Shown here: positions 17,031-25,538 of the stretch, piece by piece
Layout: the number at the start of each line of letters is the position of its first letter
Position numbering within the stretch: position 1 is the stretch's first letter
NCBI GenBank assembly: GCA_910587395.1
Contig: CAJULJ010000006.1
Coordinates: 17,421 to 81,420, forward strand
DNA: 64,000 nt
From: an uncultured Oscillospiraceae bacterium
Lineage (GTDB): Bacteria; Bacillota; Clostridia; Oscillospirales; Oscillospiraceae
Direction: 5' to 3'
The notes under the pieces: generated by a model
Database searches by the model: none
Seen by the model: only the letters and a program-made list of their open reading frames with translations
Told to the model about the DNA's origin: nothing
Made by a program: the position numbers and the translations under genes

Positions 17031-17059
17031 ATTTCAACCGGCCTAGGACCGGGTGAAAT
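17031..17059 (-). promoter_or_regulatory. Conserved 29-bp palindrome in the flagellin 1 leader
   Basis: An imperfect inverted repeat with outer arms ATTTCA/TGAAAT, inner arms CCGG/CCGG and a central CCTAGG. It lies about 125 bases before the flagellin 1 start, inside the expected leader. The same element, 28 of 29 bases identical, lies about 140 bases before flagellin 2. It has no T-run, so it is not a normal terminator. An RNA hairpin or protein-binding operator shared by both flagellins is likely; the ligand is unknown. Confidence 0.6.
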
Positions 17060-17153
17060 CGGGAAGATCATCATCAGGCGTCAGGGACGGCGCCTGCCGG
17101 CGAAAAGCGGAAGCGATATCACTGCCTCCATGGTCCCTGCCCTGTTTACTTAT

Positions 17154-17181
17154 TTATTCGGCCGCAAGTTCAAAAAGTTTA
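17154..17181 (-). promoter_or_regulatory. Sigma-28 (SigD/FliA)-type promoter of flagellin 1
   Basis: On the minus strand TAAA (17178-17181), 15 bases, then GCCGAATAA (17154-17162), closely matching the sigma-28 pattern TAAA-N15-GCCGATAA. It gives a leader of roughly 240 bases. The whole element and its upstream flank resemble the invertible promoter at 53373-53400 (both have TAAACTTTT and TTGCGGCCGA). The remaining sequence between ilvD and flagellin 1 holds only the leader elements listed separately. Confidence 0.8.
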
Positions 17182-17257
17182 GCCACTTCTTTGAAAATTT
17201 TTCGGATTGATTTCCACAGGCGCCCTTTCCCGTTGGATGCGCCCCGCGCGAGCGCCC

Positions 17258-18964
17258 TCAATCCAGCCTGTTCCTGTCCGCGACGGCGCCCGTATCCGCG
17301 CCAGAGACCAGCGTGGCGTACTTTGCCAGGGCGGTCATGCGGGGCTTGCGCACCGGCGTCCAGCCCTCCCGGCGGCGGGCAAATTCCTCCTCCGTCACGT
17401 CGATGGTCAGCGTCCGGTTGGTGATGTCGATGTGGATCACGTCCCCATCCTTCACAAAGGCAATGGGTCCGCCCGCGGCGGCCTCCGGACTGATATGGCC
17501 GATGCACGGCCCATGGGTGGCCCCGGAAAACCGGCCGTCGGTGACCAGGGCCACGTCCCGGTCCATTCCCCGGCCCATGATGAGGGCGGTGGTGGACAGC
17601 ATTTCCCGCATACCGGGGCCCCCTTTCGGCCCCTCGTAGCGGATGACGATAACCGTCCCCTTTTCAATGGACCCGGCGCTGACGGCGGCGTCTGCCTCCT
17701 CCATGGAGTCAAACACCCGGGCCCGGCCGGTGAACCGGTACATGCTCTCGCGCACGCCCGACTGCTTGACCACCGCGCCCCTGGGAGCCAGATTGCCCCA
17801 TAGCACGGCGATGCCGCCCTCCGCCTTCTGGGGAGATTCCAGGGTCTTCAGCACGTCGTCCGGCTGGGCCCGATAGGTCTCCAAAAGCTCCCCCAGGGTT
17901 TTCCCCATGCAGGTCATCACTCCGGTATCCAGCATGGGCTCCACCGTTTTGAGCACAGCGGGGATGCCGCCGCTGGCGTCCAGCGAGACAATGGGATACC
18001 TTCCCGAGGGCTGGAGGTTGCATACAAAGGGAACCCTCCGGCTGATCCGGTCAAAGTCGTCCAGGGTCAGCTCCACCCCGGCCTCCCAGGCGATGGCCAT
18101 CAGGTGGAGCACCAGATTGGTGGACGAGCCTGTGGCCATGGCCCCGGCCACGCCGTTAAGCAGCGCCTCCCGGGTGAGAATCTGCCGGGGGGTGATCCCC
18201 CGCCGCAGCAGCTCCATCACCGCCCGGCCGCTGGCCTTGGCGATGCGCTTGCGCTTGTTGGACACCGCCGGGGCCGTGCCGGAGCCGGGCAGCCCCATGC
18301 CCAGCACCTCGGTGAGCATACACATGGAATTGGCCGTCCCCAGATGGGCGCAGCTGCCCACCGTGGGCAGGGTGAGCTTTTCCGCCTCCTTCATGTACTC
18401 CGGGGTAATCACACCCGCCTCCACCCGGCCGGGGAACTCCCGCAGCTCACTGGAGCAGAACAGCGGGTTTCCCCCCACGTTTCCGGGGAGCATGGGGCCT
18501 CCAGGCACCACAATGGCGGGGATATCCACCCGGGCGGCCGCCATGAGCATTCCGGGGATGATCTTGTCGCAGCCAGGCAGGAGCACCATGGCGTCAAAGT
18601 GGTGGGCCTCCACCACCATCTCCACGCTGTCGGCGATGAGGTCCCGGCTGGCCAGGGGATAACACATCCCCTTATGGCCCTGGCATAGCCCGTCGCAGAT
18701 GGCAATGGTCTCGCTGCGCCGGGGCACGCCGCCCCCCTTGATCACCCCCTGACAGACCGCCTCGGCCAGCTCCCTCAGGTGGGCGTGGCCGGGGACCATC
18801 TCGCTGAAGGACCCGATGACCGCCACGAAGGGTTTTTTCAGATCCTCCTCATCCATGCCCGTGGCGTAGAGCAGGGCCCGCTGGCCGCTGCGTCCGATGC
18901 CGTTGGTGAGGGTGCTGCTGCGGTAATTGGGAGCCTTAAACAAAAAATCGTCCTCAAAGCTCAT
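17258..18964 (-). CDS. ilvD: Dihydroxy-acid dehydratase (IlvD/Edd family)
   Basis: 568 residues. The iron-sulfur cysteines sit in ICDGLCQGH, LLPGCDKIIPG and VGSCAHLGTANSM, all family signatures; GGPGMREML and TDGRFSGATHG near the C-terminus are also typical. The family dehydrates dihydroxy-acids in branched-chain amino-acid synthesis, while some members act on sugar acids; no other ilv/leu genes are here. GAGGAGG precedes the start, and a sigma-A promoter lies about 130 bases upstream, so it is an independent unit placed between the two flagellin loci. A sugar-acid role in the glycan cluster is possible but unsupported. Confidence 0.88.
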   Translation of the reverse strand: MSFEDDFLFKAPNYRSSTLTNGIGRSGQRALLYATGMDEEDLKKPFVAVIGSFSEMVPGHAHLRELAEAVCQGVIKGGGVPRRSETIAICDGLCQGHKGMCYPLASRDLIADSVEMVVEAHHFDAMVLLPGCDKIIPGMLMAAARVDIPAIVVPGGPMLPGNVGGNPLFCSSELREFPGRVEAGVITPEYMKEAEKLTLPTVGSCAHLGTANSMCMLTEVLGMGLPGSGTAPAVSNKRKRIAKASGRAVMELLRRGITPRQILTREALLNGVAGAMATGSSTNLVLHLMAIAWEAGVELTLDDFDRISRRVPFVCNLQPSGRYPIVSLDASGGIPAVLKTVEPMLDTGVMTCMGKTLGELLETYRAQPDDVLKTLESPQKAEGGIAVLWGNLAPRGAVVKQSGVRESMYRFTGRARVFDSMEEADAAVSAGSIEKGTVIVIRYEGPKGGPGMREMLSTTALIMGRGMDRDVALVTDGRFSGATHGPCIGHISPEAAAGGPIAFVKDGDVIHIDITNRTLTIDVTEEEFARRREGWTPVRKPRMTALAKYATLVSGADTGAVADRNRLD

Positions 18965-19092
18965 GGGAATGCCTCCTCTTGAAAAAATTCAAAACGGCTG
19001 CGCTCCCATGTCCCTTGAGGACCATGTTTGCCATACCGGTTTTGCCGTGTAAAACGCAAAGCCAGAATCGCTGCAATTCAGTTGATATGTGT

Positions 19093-19121
19093 AGCATAGC
19101 ACCCCGCGCCGGCAATGTCAA
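19093..19121 (-). promoter_or_regulatory. Sigma-A promoter of ilvD
   Basis: Minus strand TTGACA (19116-19121), 17-base spacer, TATGCT (19093-19098): a near-consensus housekeeping promoter about 120 bases before ilvD. Nothing else was recognised in the 314-base gap (18965-19278) apart from a GC-rich inverted stretch near 19210-19230; no T-box or leader peptide was evident. Confidence 0.75.
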
Positions 19122-19278
19122 GGGGCCGGCGGCAAAGTATTGCCGCGGCTCCTGCATGTACGCCGCGGGCCGCATTGCCTCGGCGAACCATTTTTCCATA
19201 CCGGCCGCATACCGGCGGCCGGGGACCGTGCCGCGGGCATGCGGGCCGGCAGTCAATCGCGGGCGTACCCAGCCTCAA

Positions 19279-20241
19279 TTACCGCGTATCTTTTTCAGCT
19301 TCAACGGCGCTTTTATATTCCGCGTCAAACGTCTCGCAGAAAAGCTCCGGATAATAGAACAGCTCCAAATTCTCCTCAATTTTTTCGATGGGCCAATCCC
19401 ACCACTTGATTCGCAGAAACGCGCCGATCATCTCCTCGGAAAACCTGTACCTGATGAGCCTGGCCGGCACGCCCCCCATAATCGCATATGGCTTTACGTC
19501 CTTTGTCACAATTGCGCCGGCTCCTATCACGGCGCCGTCCCCAATTTTCACTCCGGGAAGGATGACGACGTTCTCCCCCAGCCATACGTCATTTCCTATC
19601 TCGACTAGGCCTTCCGGCGGTTCCTCTCCAAAGTGAATGGGTTTGCCCATCTTGTTAATCGTAGTCTGAAATTTTTCGCGCAAAGGCGAAACCTCAGGAT
19701 GATATAAGATACCGTTTGTCGTCACATAATCCAGCGGGTGGTTTGGCACGATCCTCACTGTAGAATCAAGAGAGCAATATTTCCCCAGACACTTTATCAT
19801 CCAGCCGTTGTTTGTTGCAAACAGATTTTTGTATTCACAATTTCCTCTTCCTACAAAGCGGCCGCAATATTGCATGTCATCACGCCATTTGCTCACCACC
19901 AGAAGTTCGTCTGACCAAAGCTTGAAGCCTGCCTTGCGTAAAAGATTCACTACCTCTGCCGCGTACGTGGTGCGGATTACATAATGCTTTTTAACATCCA
20001 GCACATCGGCGTGATGGAGCGGAAGTCCATACCAAGTATTCGTCCGGGGCCGTGAGCTGACAAAAAACTTGCTTTCACGGCCCAGCGCCTCCAAAGCTTC
20101 TTTCGCTATTCTCCCATTCTCTCGCGTTCCCCATATGACAATATCTCGTCCGTGCGCATACTGAAGGTACTGCTTGAGCACTTCTTTGCACGCTGCATAC
20201 CTTGACTGGTATTCCTCCAAGGTCATATCTTGGTTCGCCAT
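19279..20241 (-). CDS. Hexapeptide-repeat O-acetyltransferase (CatB/LbH-like) with N-terminal Rossmann-like module
   Basis: 320 residues from ATG 20241. Residues about 30-110 carry the island's recurrent module in a variant form (DIVIWGTRENGRIAKE, then WYGLPLH). The C-terminal half shows left-handed beta-helix repeats (IGNDVWLGENVVILPGVKI, GAIVTKDV) and the MGGVPARLI motif of CatB-type acetyltransferases, using acetyl-CoA to O-acetylate sugars. It is the last gene of locus B before the ilvD region. The acceptor sugar is unknown. Confidence 0.8.
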   Translation of the reverse strand: MANQDMTLEEYQSRYAACKEVLKQYLQYAHGRDIVIWGTRENGRIAKEALEALGRESKFFVSSRPRTNTWYGLPLHHADVLDVKKHYVIRTTYAAEVVNLLRKAGFKLWSDELLVVSKWRDDMQYCGRFVGRGNCEYKNLFATNNGWMIKCLGKYCSLDSTVRIVPNHPLDYVTTNGILYHPEVSPLREKFQTTINKMGKPIHFGEEPPEGLVEIGNDVWLGENVVILPGVKIGDGAVIGAGAIVTKDVKPYAIMGGVPARLIRYRFSEEMIGAFLRIKWWDWPIEKIEENLELFYYPELFCETFDAEYKSAVEAEKDTR

Positions 20242-20316
20242 ATTTATCCTATTTCCTTTCCCGCTTATGCCGCGCACGATTCGTCAAACGGCCCCGGCTG
20301 CGCGCCGCAGACGCCA

Positions 20317-21342
20317 TTATATGTTCTCAGCCATTTGATAGCTGTCCAGGCAATATCTGATACAGGTTCGCAAATCGATCCGGGGCCGCCAGCCCAGCCG
20401 CCTCAATCTGGAGGTATCCGGAACCAAAATGTCCCCCGCCGTATGTGTCGTCATGCCAAGAGGTCCAACAACCTTCCGATTGCCGCACAGCTCAGAGATT
20501 CGTTGTGCAAACTCTAAAATTGTACAAGCGTTATCCTCGTTTCCAATATTGTAAATCGTGTTTTCGCCCTTGAGCAGCACATGCAGGACTCCCCCCACAA
20601 AATCCGACAGGTAACAGGAATCTCGAACCGGTTTCCCGCTTCCTGTTACGATGATTTCAGGTTCCTCCATGGCCTGCCGGAGAAAATCCGGGAAAAAGCG
20701 GCCGCACCGCAGTGAATCACCCGGTCCATGGATATTAAAAGGCCGTACAATGCGGCAATCGACATGGCACTTTTGGCAAAATTCTTTGCAAAGAAGCTCA
20801 CCGGCTAATTTGCTCGCTCCATATAGCGAAAATGCCGATCCTGGCGCGGCCAGAACCGAGGGTTCCGTCTCTGCTGAGCGGGCGTTTTGACTGAGATAAA
20901 CAGCCGCGCTGCTAAAAAAAACAAATGTCGAATTACACCTTTTTGCCCGCTCCAATAAATATCGCGTAGCCAAAATATTTGTTTTGGCCAATTCTACCGG
21001 GTTCTCTTGAAAAGCCCGCGAACTAGCCGGGCTTGCCATATGAATTATTATATCGGGTGAAAGTGTATCCGGAAGAAAGTCTTGATCAATTTCTCCCTCA
21101 ATCCAGCGCACGCAGGGGTCGGTAAACGGAAGTTTTGCGCCGCTGCGGCGAAGCAGCTGAAAAGATATGCCCAGGGACATCTGGCGGTTCAGCCAGCACA
21201 GGCATTTGATCAAATAACTGCCAATGAAGCCCGTTCCCCCTGTTGCAAAGATTGATTTCCCTTTCAGCTCCTTCCACGGCAGCGGAAGTGCCGCAATCTC
21301 CATGAAATCTCGCTGCAGCAGCCTCTCAAGCTCATAATTCAT
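20317..21342 (-). CDS. NAD(P)-dependent sugar epimerase/dehydratase (extended SDR)
   Basis: 341 residues. The NAD loop is IFATGGTGFIGSYL; the catalytic serine region is VFFSSAAVY and the Tyr-Lys pair is in SLYGASK. The C-terminal part (YNIGNEDNACTILEFAQ, LGWRPRIDL) is typical of nucleotide-sugar epimerases and reductases. Given the neighbouring CDP-dideoxyhexose genes, it could be the YerF-like reductase of a branched sugar, but other roles (UDP-xylose-type decarboxylase, epimerase) are equally possible. It shares the stop/start base with the FkbM gene upstream. Confidence 0.75.
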   Translation of the reverse strand: MNYELERLLQRDFMEIAALPLPWKELKGKSIFATGGTGFIGSYLIKCLCWLNRQMSLGISFQLLRRSGAKLPFTDPCVRWIEGEIDQDFLPDTLSPDIIIHMASPASSRAFQENPVELAKTNILATRYLLERAKRCNSTFVFFSSAAVYLSQNARSAETEPSVLAAPGSAFSLYGASKLAGELLCKEFCQKCHVDCRIVRPFNIHGPGDSLRCGRFFPDFLRQAMEEPEIIVTGSGKPVRDSCYLSDFVGGVLHVLLKGENTIYNIGNEDNACTILEFAQRISELCGNRKVVGPLGMTTHTAGDILVPDTSRLRRLGWRPRIDLRTCIRYCLDSYQMAENI

Positions 21343-22550
21343 CAGGCGCCTCCATCTGCGGGCAGTCCATAAAACACAAAGGATAAATGGTGCATATAGG
21401 ACCTTAGATATACAGAATACCCTGCCTCCAGCATCAGCTCCGGCACCTCCCAGAAATCCCAGGTTTTATGGTATCCCGCAATCATCAGCTTGGGGTGCCA
21501 GCGGCGAATCGTCTCCTCCGCCCCGCGCAGCGCGGCCAGCTCGGAGCCCTCAATATTCATCTTGACCGCCGTGGCCCGCCGTCCGTCCAGGAGCTTGTCA
21601 ATCATGGTTGCCCGCACCCGCGTGCCGCCATAGGGCGCGGCAAAGCTCCCCGGCCCATGCAGAGCGCACAGCGGGATGTCGGACTCCCCGCTCCACACCG
21701 CGCAGGGGGACAGCGTGATTTTCTCCCGCAGCTCCTCCGGCAGCTGGGCCGCGAACCGCTCCAGCCGTTCATAGTTCGACGCGTCCGGTTCCAATGCGTA
21801 CCAGGCCCCAATACGGCCCCCCGTCCGGGCCAGCAGATCCCTCAGCGTCTGCCCGTCAAACGCCCCGCAGTCCACAAAATGCTCCTCGTCGGAAAGCGCG
21901 AACAGCTCCCTTGGAAAGTACTTCTCCTCTTGGGACAGGGTTTGTATTTCCGGCCCTTCGCCAAAAAGGCGGAAGGTCAGAATATTCGCGTAAATCTCCC
22001 TGGACTGCCCGTCCCCCAGGCGTTCGTAAACCCGCTCTATGTTCTCCCGGTGCTCCACAAGGCAGTCCACATCCGGGCAGGAGGGCAGATTGCCTGTGTT
22101 ATCCCCGCGGAACAGGGCAAAGCACCGGCGCAAGGCAATGTAGTCCACAACATTCATGCAGCCGCAGCCGCGCAGCCTCTCATAGACGCCGCTGTGCCCT
22201 CCCTGCCGCAGCGCCTCATCAAAGCTGCGGCAGTAGGTCTGCCCGTCCGTGTTGATGCAGACAACCACCAGAATGTTGGCTCCAAATCTCCGCGCCAGCT
22301 CCTCGGGCGGGACCACCTCAAGCCCCATGACCTCCGTGCCCCATTTTCCCGGCGCGCCGTCGGCAAAGCACAGGGGAAATATTCCCGCCCTTCGCAGCGC
22401 CAGCAGCAGCGCGATCCCGCTGCTGCCCGCGCCGTAGAGCGCCACCCCGTCATAGCGCCCCAATGCCTCCTTCAGCTCGTCCACCGTCTGTTCCAGACGG
22501 GGCCGTTCCCGATTGAAGCGCTCAAACGTCCGCCCGATCCCATCACTCAC
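21342..22550 (-). CDS. FkbM-type methyltransferase with N-terminal Rossmann-like module
   Basis: 402 residues from GTG 22550, preceded by GGAGGG and overlapping the transketolase stop; the frame extends further upstream but only over that gene. The recurrent module is at about 35-130 (GVALYGAGSSGIALL, then LEVVPPEEL). The FkbM region shows HFVDCGAFDGQTL, WYALEPDASNY and AVKMNIEGSELAALRGAE. It is a second, different copy of the architecture at 10157-11266 and probably O-methylates a sugar of the flagellin 2 glycan. Confidence 0.8.
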   Translation of the reverse strand: MSDGIGRTFERFNRERPRLEQTVDELKEALGRYDGVALYGAGSSGIALLLALRRAGIFPLCFADGAPGKWGTEVMGLEVVPPEELARRFGANILVVVCINTDGQTYCRSFDEALRQGGHSGVYERLRGCGCMNVVDYIALRRCFALFRGDNTGNLPSCPDVDCLVEHRENIERVYERLGDGQSREIYANILTFRLFGEGPEIQTLSQEEKYFPRELFALSDEEHFVDCGAFDGQTLRDLLARTGGRIGAWYALEPDASNYERLERFAAQLPEELREKITLSPCAVWSGESDIPLCALHGPGSFAAPYGGTRVRATMIDKLLDGRRATAVKMNIEGSELAALRGAEETIRRWHPKLMIAGYHKTWDFWEVPELMLEAGYSVYLRSYMHHLSFVFYGLPADGGA

Positions 22551-23476
22551 AGGGCATCCCTCCACCGCTTCCACATATCCTCCGACGCCTTTTGGGGGGA
22601 CAAGCCAAAATAATCCAGCTGGAACTCCCGGGAACCCGCCAGCATGGCAAAGGAATCCGGCACGCCATACCGGTGAAACACCGGCGGACACTGTCCGCGC
22701 TCCATCAAAAGCTCCGCCACAGCGCTGCCCAAACCGCCCGTGATCCCGTGCTCCTCCATGGTGAACAGCGCCTTATGCCCGGCGGCGCAGGACAGGACGG
22801 TTTCCTCATCCAGCGGCTGTACGCAGGGCACGCTGCAAAGGGTTGTCGAGCAGCCTCTGGCCTCCAGGCGTCCGCACGCCTCCGCCGCCTCGCGCAGAAT
22901 TGTCCCGCAGGCCAGAACGGCGATATCCGTCCCCGTTGTCAAAGGCAGGATTTTGTGCGCCGACAGATCCACCGCTCCTTTGTGAACAGGCGCGTCCACA
23001 CTTCGCCCGATGCGGATGTACGCCGGACGCCGCCTATGATAGGCGGCAAGCATGGCTGCCTCCATCTCCGCCGGGTCCGCGGGGCAGTATACGTCAATGT
23101 TGGGAAACGCCCTCATCATGGCGATATCCTGGAGCGCATGATGGGTCGGACCGCCCGTACCATAGGCAAAACCGCCGCCCACCCCCACCAGAATCACAGG
23201 GTTTTCCTGGTAGCAGACATCCAGCATGATCTGCTCCGCTCCGCGCAGAGTCATGAAGGATACCACGTTATAGGCAAACGGCCTCATCCCCATTGCCGCC
23301 AAACCGGCGGAGAAGGACAGAAAGCTCTGCTCCGCGATGCCCGCATTCACAAAGCGCGGGCCAAACTCCGCCTCAAAAGGCTCCATCACGGAAAAGCCGG
23401 TATCCCCGATCACCAGCATGACCTTTGAATCTTCCCTGGCAAGGCGGGATATTGTCTGAATAAATGTGCCTCTCAT
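22547..23476 (-). CDS. Transketolase, C-terminal subunit (split type)
   Basis: 309 residues corresponding to the pyrimidine-binding and C-terminal domains of transketolase (GDTGFSVMEPFEAEFGPRFVNAGIAEQ; later AGHKALFTMEEHGITGGLGSAV). It pairs with the N-terminal subunit encoded immediately upstream with a four-base overlap. Together they use thiamine diphosphate to transfer two-carbon ketol units. In a glycan cluster this may supply a pentose or heptose precursor, or attach a two-carbon branch to a keto-sugar; the latter is speculation. Confidence 0.85.
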   Translation of the reverse strand: MRGTFIQTISRLAREDSKVMLVIGDTGFSVMEPFEAEFGPRFVNAGIAEQSFLSFSAGLAAMGMRPFAYNVVSFMTLRGAEQIMLDVCYQENPVILVGVGGGFAYGTGGPTHHALQDIAMMRAFPNIDVYCPADPAEMEAAMLAAYHRRRPAYIRIGRSVDAPVHKGAVDLSAHKILPLTTGTDIAVLACGTILREAAEACGRLEARGCSTTLCSVPCVQPLDEETVLSCAAGHKALFTMEEHGITGGLGSAVAELLMERGQCPPVFHRYGVPDSFAMLAGSREFQLDYFGLSPQKASEDMWKRWRDAL

Positions 23477-24288
23477 CGTCCTAATTCCTCCAGCGCCTGG
23501 GCCAGCTGCTCCTCATTGGGGGACTTGAAATGCCACTCCAGGCGGTCCTCCATGAACGACACGCCCTTGCCCTTCACCGTATGGGCGATTACCGCCGTGG
23601 GCCGAGGGTCGCCGTCCAGCCCCGCCTCAGAAAAAAGCTCCTCCAGCGCGGCGTAATCGTGTCCGTTTACATCCACGGCGCGGCAGCCGAAGGCCCGGAA
23701 TTTTTCGGCAAGGTCTCCCATATTCAGCACCTGCTCGTCGTATCCATATGCCTGAAGGCGGTTGCGGTCCACAATCATCACCAGGTTGTTCAGCGCAAAC
23801 CGGGCCGCCAGCATGGCCGCTTCCCACACGCTTCCCTCGTTGCACTCTCCGTCCCCCATCAGCACAAAGACCCGGCCGGACAACCCCTGGAGCTTTTTGG
23901 CGTAAGCGATTCCCGTGCCTAAATTCGCGCCATGCCCCAGCGAGCCCGCCGACATCTCCACCCCCGGAACGACAAACCGCCGGGTGTGGCCCGCGTAATT
24001 TCCCCCATCGGCCACGTGGAGCGCCAAATCGTCCATCGGAATCAGCCCCGCATAGGCCAGCGTGGTGTAAAAGGTGGCCGCGATATGTCCTTTGCTCAGC
24101 AGAAACACGTTCCGATTCGGATCATCCAAATGCTCCGGCGTCAAGCCTAATATTTTTGTATACAGCACGGCCAAAATATCCGCCGACGAATAGCCGCCCC
24201 CAATGTGGGAGTCCCGAGTGCGGCACAGCGTCTCTGCCGCGCTCATCCGAACCGCGCGGGCAAATTCCGCCGGATTTTCAATCCTCAT
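23473..24288 (-). CDS. Transketolase, N-terminal subunit (split type)
   Basis: 271 residues with the diphosphate-binding domain: DSHIGGGYSSADILAVLY, LLSKGHIAATFY, GSLGHGANLGTGIA and the thiamine motif GDGECNEGS with a downstream NRLQ. It is followed with overlap by the C-terminal subunit. Split transketolases occur widely in Clostridia both for the pentose pathway and in secondary sugar clusters; position here favours the second. It follows the galactopyranose mutase gene after about 110 bases without evident signals. Confidence 0.87.
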   Translation of the reverse strand: MRIENPAEFARAVRMSAAETLCRTRDSHIGGGYSSADILAVLYTKILGLTPEHLDDPNRNVFLLSKGHIAATFYTTLAYAGLIPMDDLALHVADGGNYAGHTRRFVVPGVEMSAGSLGHGANLGTGIAYAKKLQGLSGRVFVLMGDGECNEGSVWEAAMLAARFALNNLVMIVDRNRLQAYGYDEQVLNMGDLAEKFRAFGCRAVDVNGHDYAALEELFSEAGLDGDPRPTAVIAHTVKGKGVSFMEDRLEWHFKSPNEEQLAQALEELGR

Positions 24289-24398
24289 ACCGTTTCCCTC
24301 TTTACCGTGAATTTTGATTTGCCGCGCCCATACCGCAATGCCGACGGGCGGGCGGCCGCGTCATGCCGGACGGGCGGAGGTTCCTCTCCGGCGCGTGC

Positions 24399-25538
24399 TC
24401 AATTCAGCAGCTCTCCGCAAACGTTCAGCGCCCGTTCCAACGCATGGTCCATATTATAATACTTGAAATCCGCCAGCCGGCCGCAGCAGATCAGATTTGG
24501 AACCCGGTCCGCCAATTCTCGATACTTCTTGTACCGCTCCTGGCTCTCCGCCGTCAAAACAGGGTAATACGGCTCCATTCTCTCCCCCGCCTTGTAGGGG
24601 AGTGGATACTCCAGCGCGTAGCTGCTCCCAGCTCCGTTTTGGATCGGAAGCTTTTTGTACTCGGTGATTCGCGTATAGCCCTCCGCCTGTGGATAGGCCA
24701 CGACCGCTTCGGGCTGTATGCTGTCCTCCTCCGTGTACCTCCACTCAAACCGCACCGAGCGATAGGGCAGGTCCCCATAAATCCGTCCAAACAATTCATC
24801 CAGCGCGCCGGTGTAAATAACCGGCCCGTCATAGCGGGTCCCGTCCAAAAAGAGGCGGTCGTCACGCACGGACAGCCGATCCAGCGCCTCAACGCCCAGG
24901 CGTACGCTGATGCCCGGATGATCCAGCAGGCGCTCAAAAAATGCTGTAAAGGAATGCTCCGGCAGAATCTGATAACGATGCTCCAGATAGTCCTCATCGT
25001 AGGAAAGCCTGAGCGGCACCCGCTTCAGAACGCTCGGGTCGATCTCGTCCGGCGGCACTCCCCACTGCTTGGCGGTATAGGGCGCAACGTCATTTTTGAA
25101 TAAAAACTCCGCATACTCTCTTATGTCGGCGTCCGAGTGCGTCAGTATTTCAGTGATCGTCACCGTTTTTCTCCCGCCGAACGCGCGCTCCAGTTTTTCC
25201 TTCAGCAGCGCCGCCTGCTCCGGAGGATAGAACATGTCGATTGTCGCAAAATTAAACGGCATCGGCACGTATCTGCCGTCCCATACGGCTCCGCTTTTTA
25301 CCACATATTTTTGCCACTGCTCGAATTGGAGCATATAGTCATAAAGCTCCTTCTTCGAGGTAAAGAAAATATGCGGACCATATTTCTGCACCAAAAATCC
25401 ATGCTCGTCTATGTAGTCGTACATATTTCCGCCGATGTGATCTCTGCGGTCCCAGATTTCAACCTGCGCCCCGCTCTGCGCCAGCTCACGCGCGATGACC
25501 GCGCCGGTCAGACCGCAGCCGATGATCAAATGCTTCAT
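24399..25538 (-). CDS. glf: UDP-galactopyranose mutase
   Basis: 379 residues from ATG 25538, which overlaps the preceding stop as ATGA; a GTG three codons upstream is less likely. The FAD loop is LIIGCGLTGAVIAREL, followed by WDRRDHIGGNMYDY, GPHIFFTSK and a C-terminal FKYYNMDHALERAL. The enzyme converts UDP-galactopyranose to UDP-galactofuranose. Its presence predicts galactofuranose, or a related furanose, in the flagellin 2 glycan or another cell-surface polymer. Confidence 0.92.
   Translation of the reverse strand: MKHLIIGCGLTGAVIARELAQSGAQVEIWDRRDHIGGNMYDYIDEHGFLVQKYGPHIFFTSKKELYDYMLQFEQWQKYVVKSGAVWDGRYVPMPFNFATIDMFYPPEQAALLKEKLERAFGGRKTVTITEILTHSDADIREYAEFLFKNDVAPYTAKQWGVPPDEIDPSVLKRVPLRLSYDEDYLEHRYQILPEHSFTAFFERLLDHPGISVRLGVEALDRLSVRDDRLFLDGTRYDGPVIYTGALDELFGRIYGDLPYRSVRFEWRYTEEDSIQPEAVVAYPQAEGYTRITEYKKLPIQNGAGSSYALEYPLPYKAGERMEPYYPVLTAESQERYKKYRELADRVPNLICCGRLADFKYYNMDHALERALNVCGELLN

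Noticed and set aside
17031..17059. Palindrome as terminator or sigma-28 promoter
   Set aside because: No T-run follows, and the better sigma-28 match is at 17154-17181.
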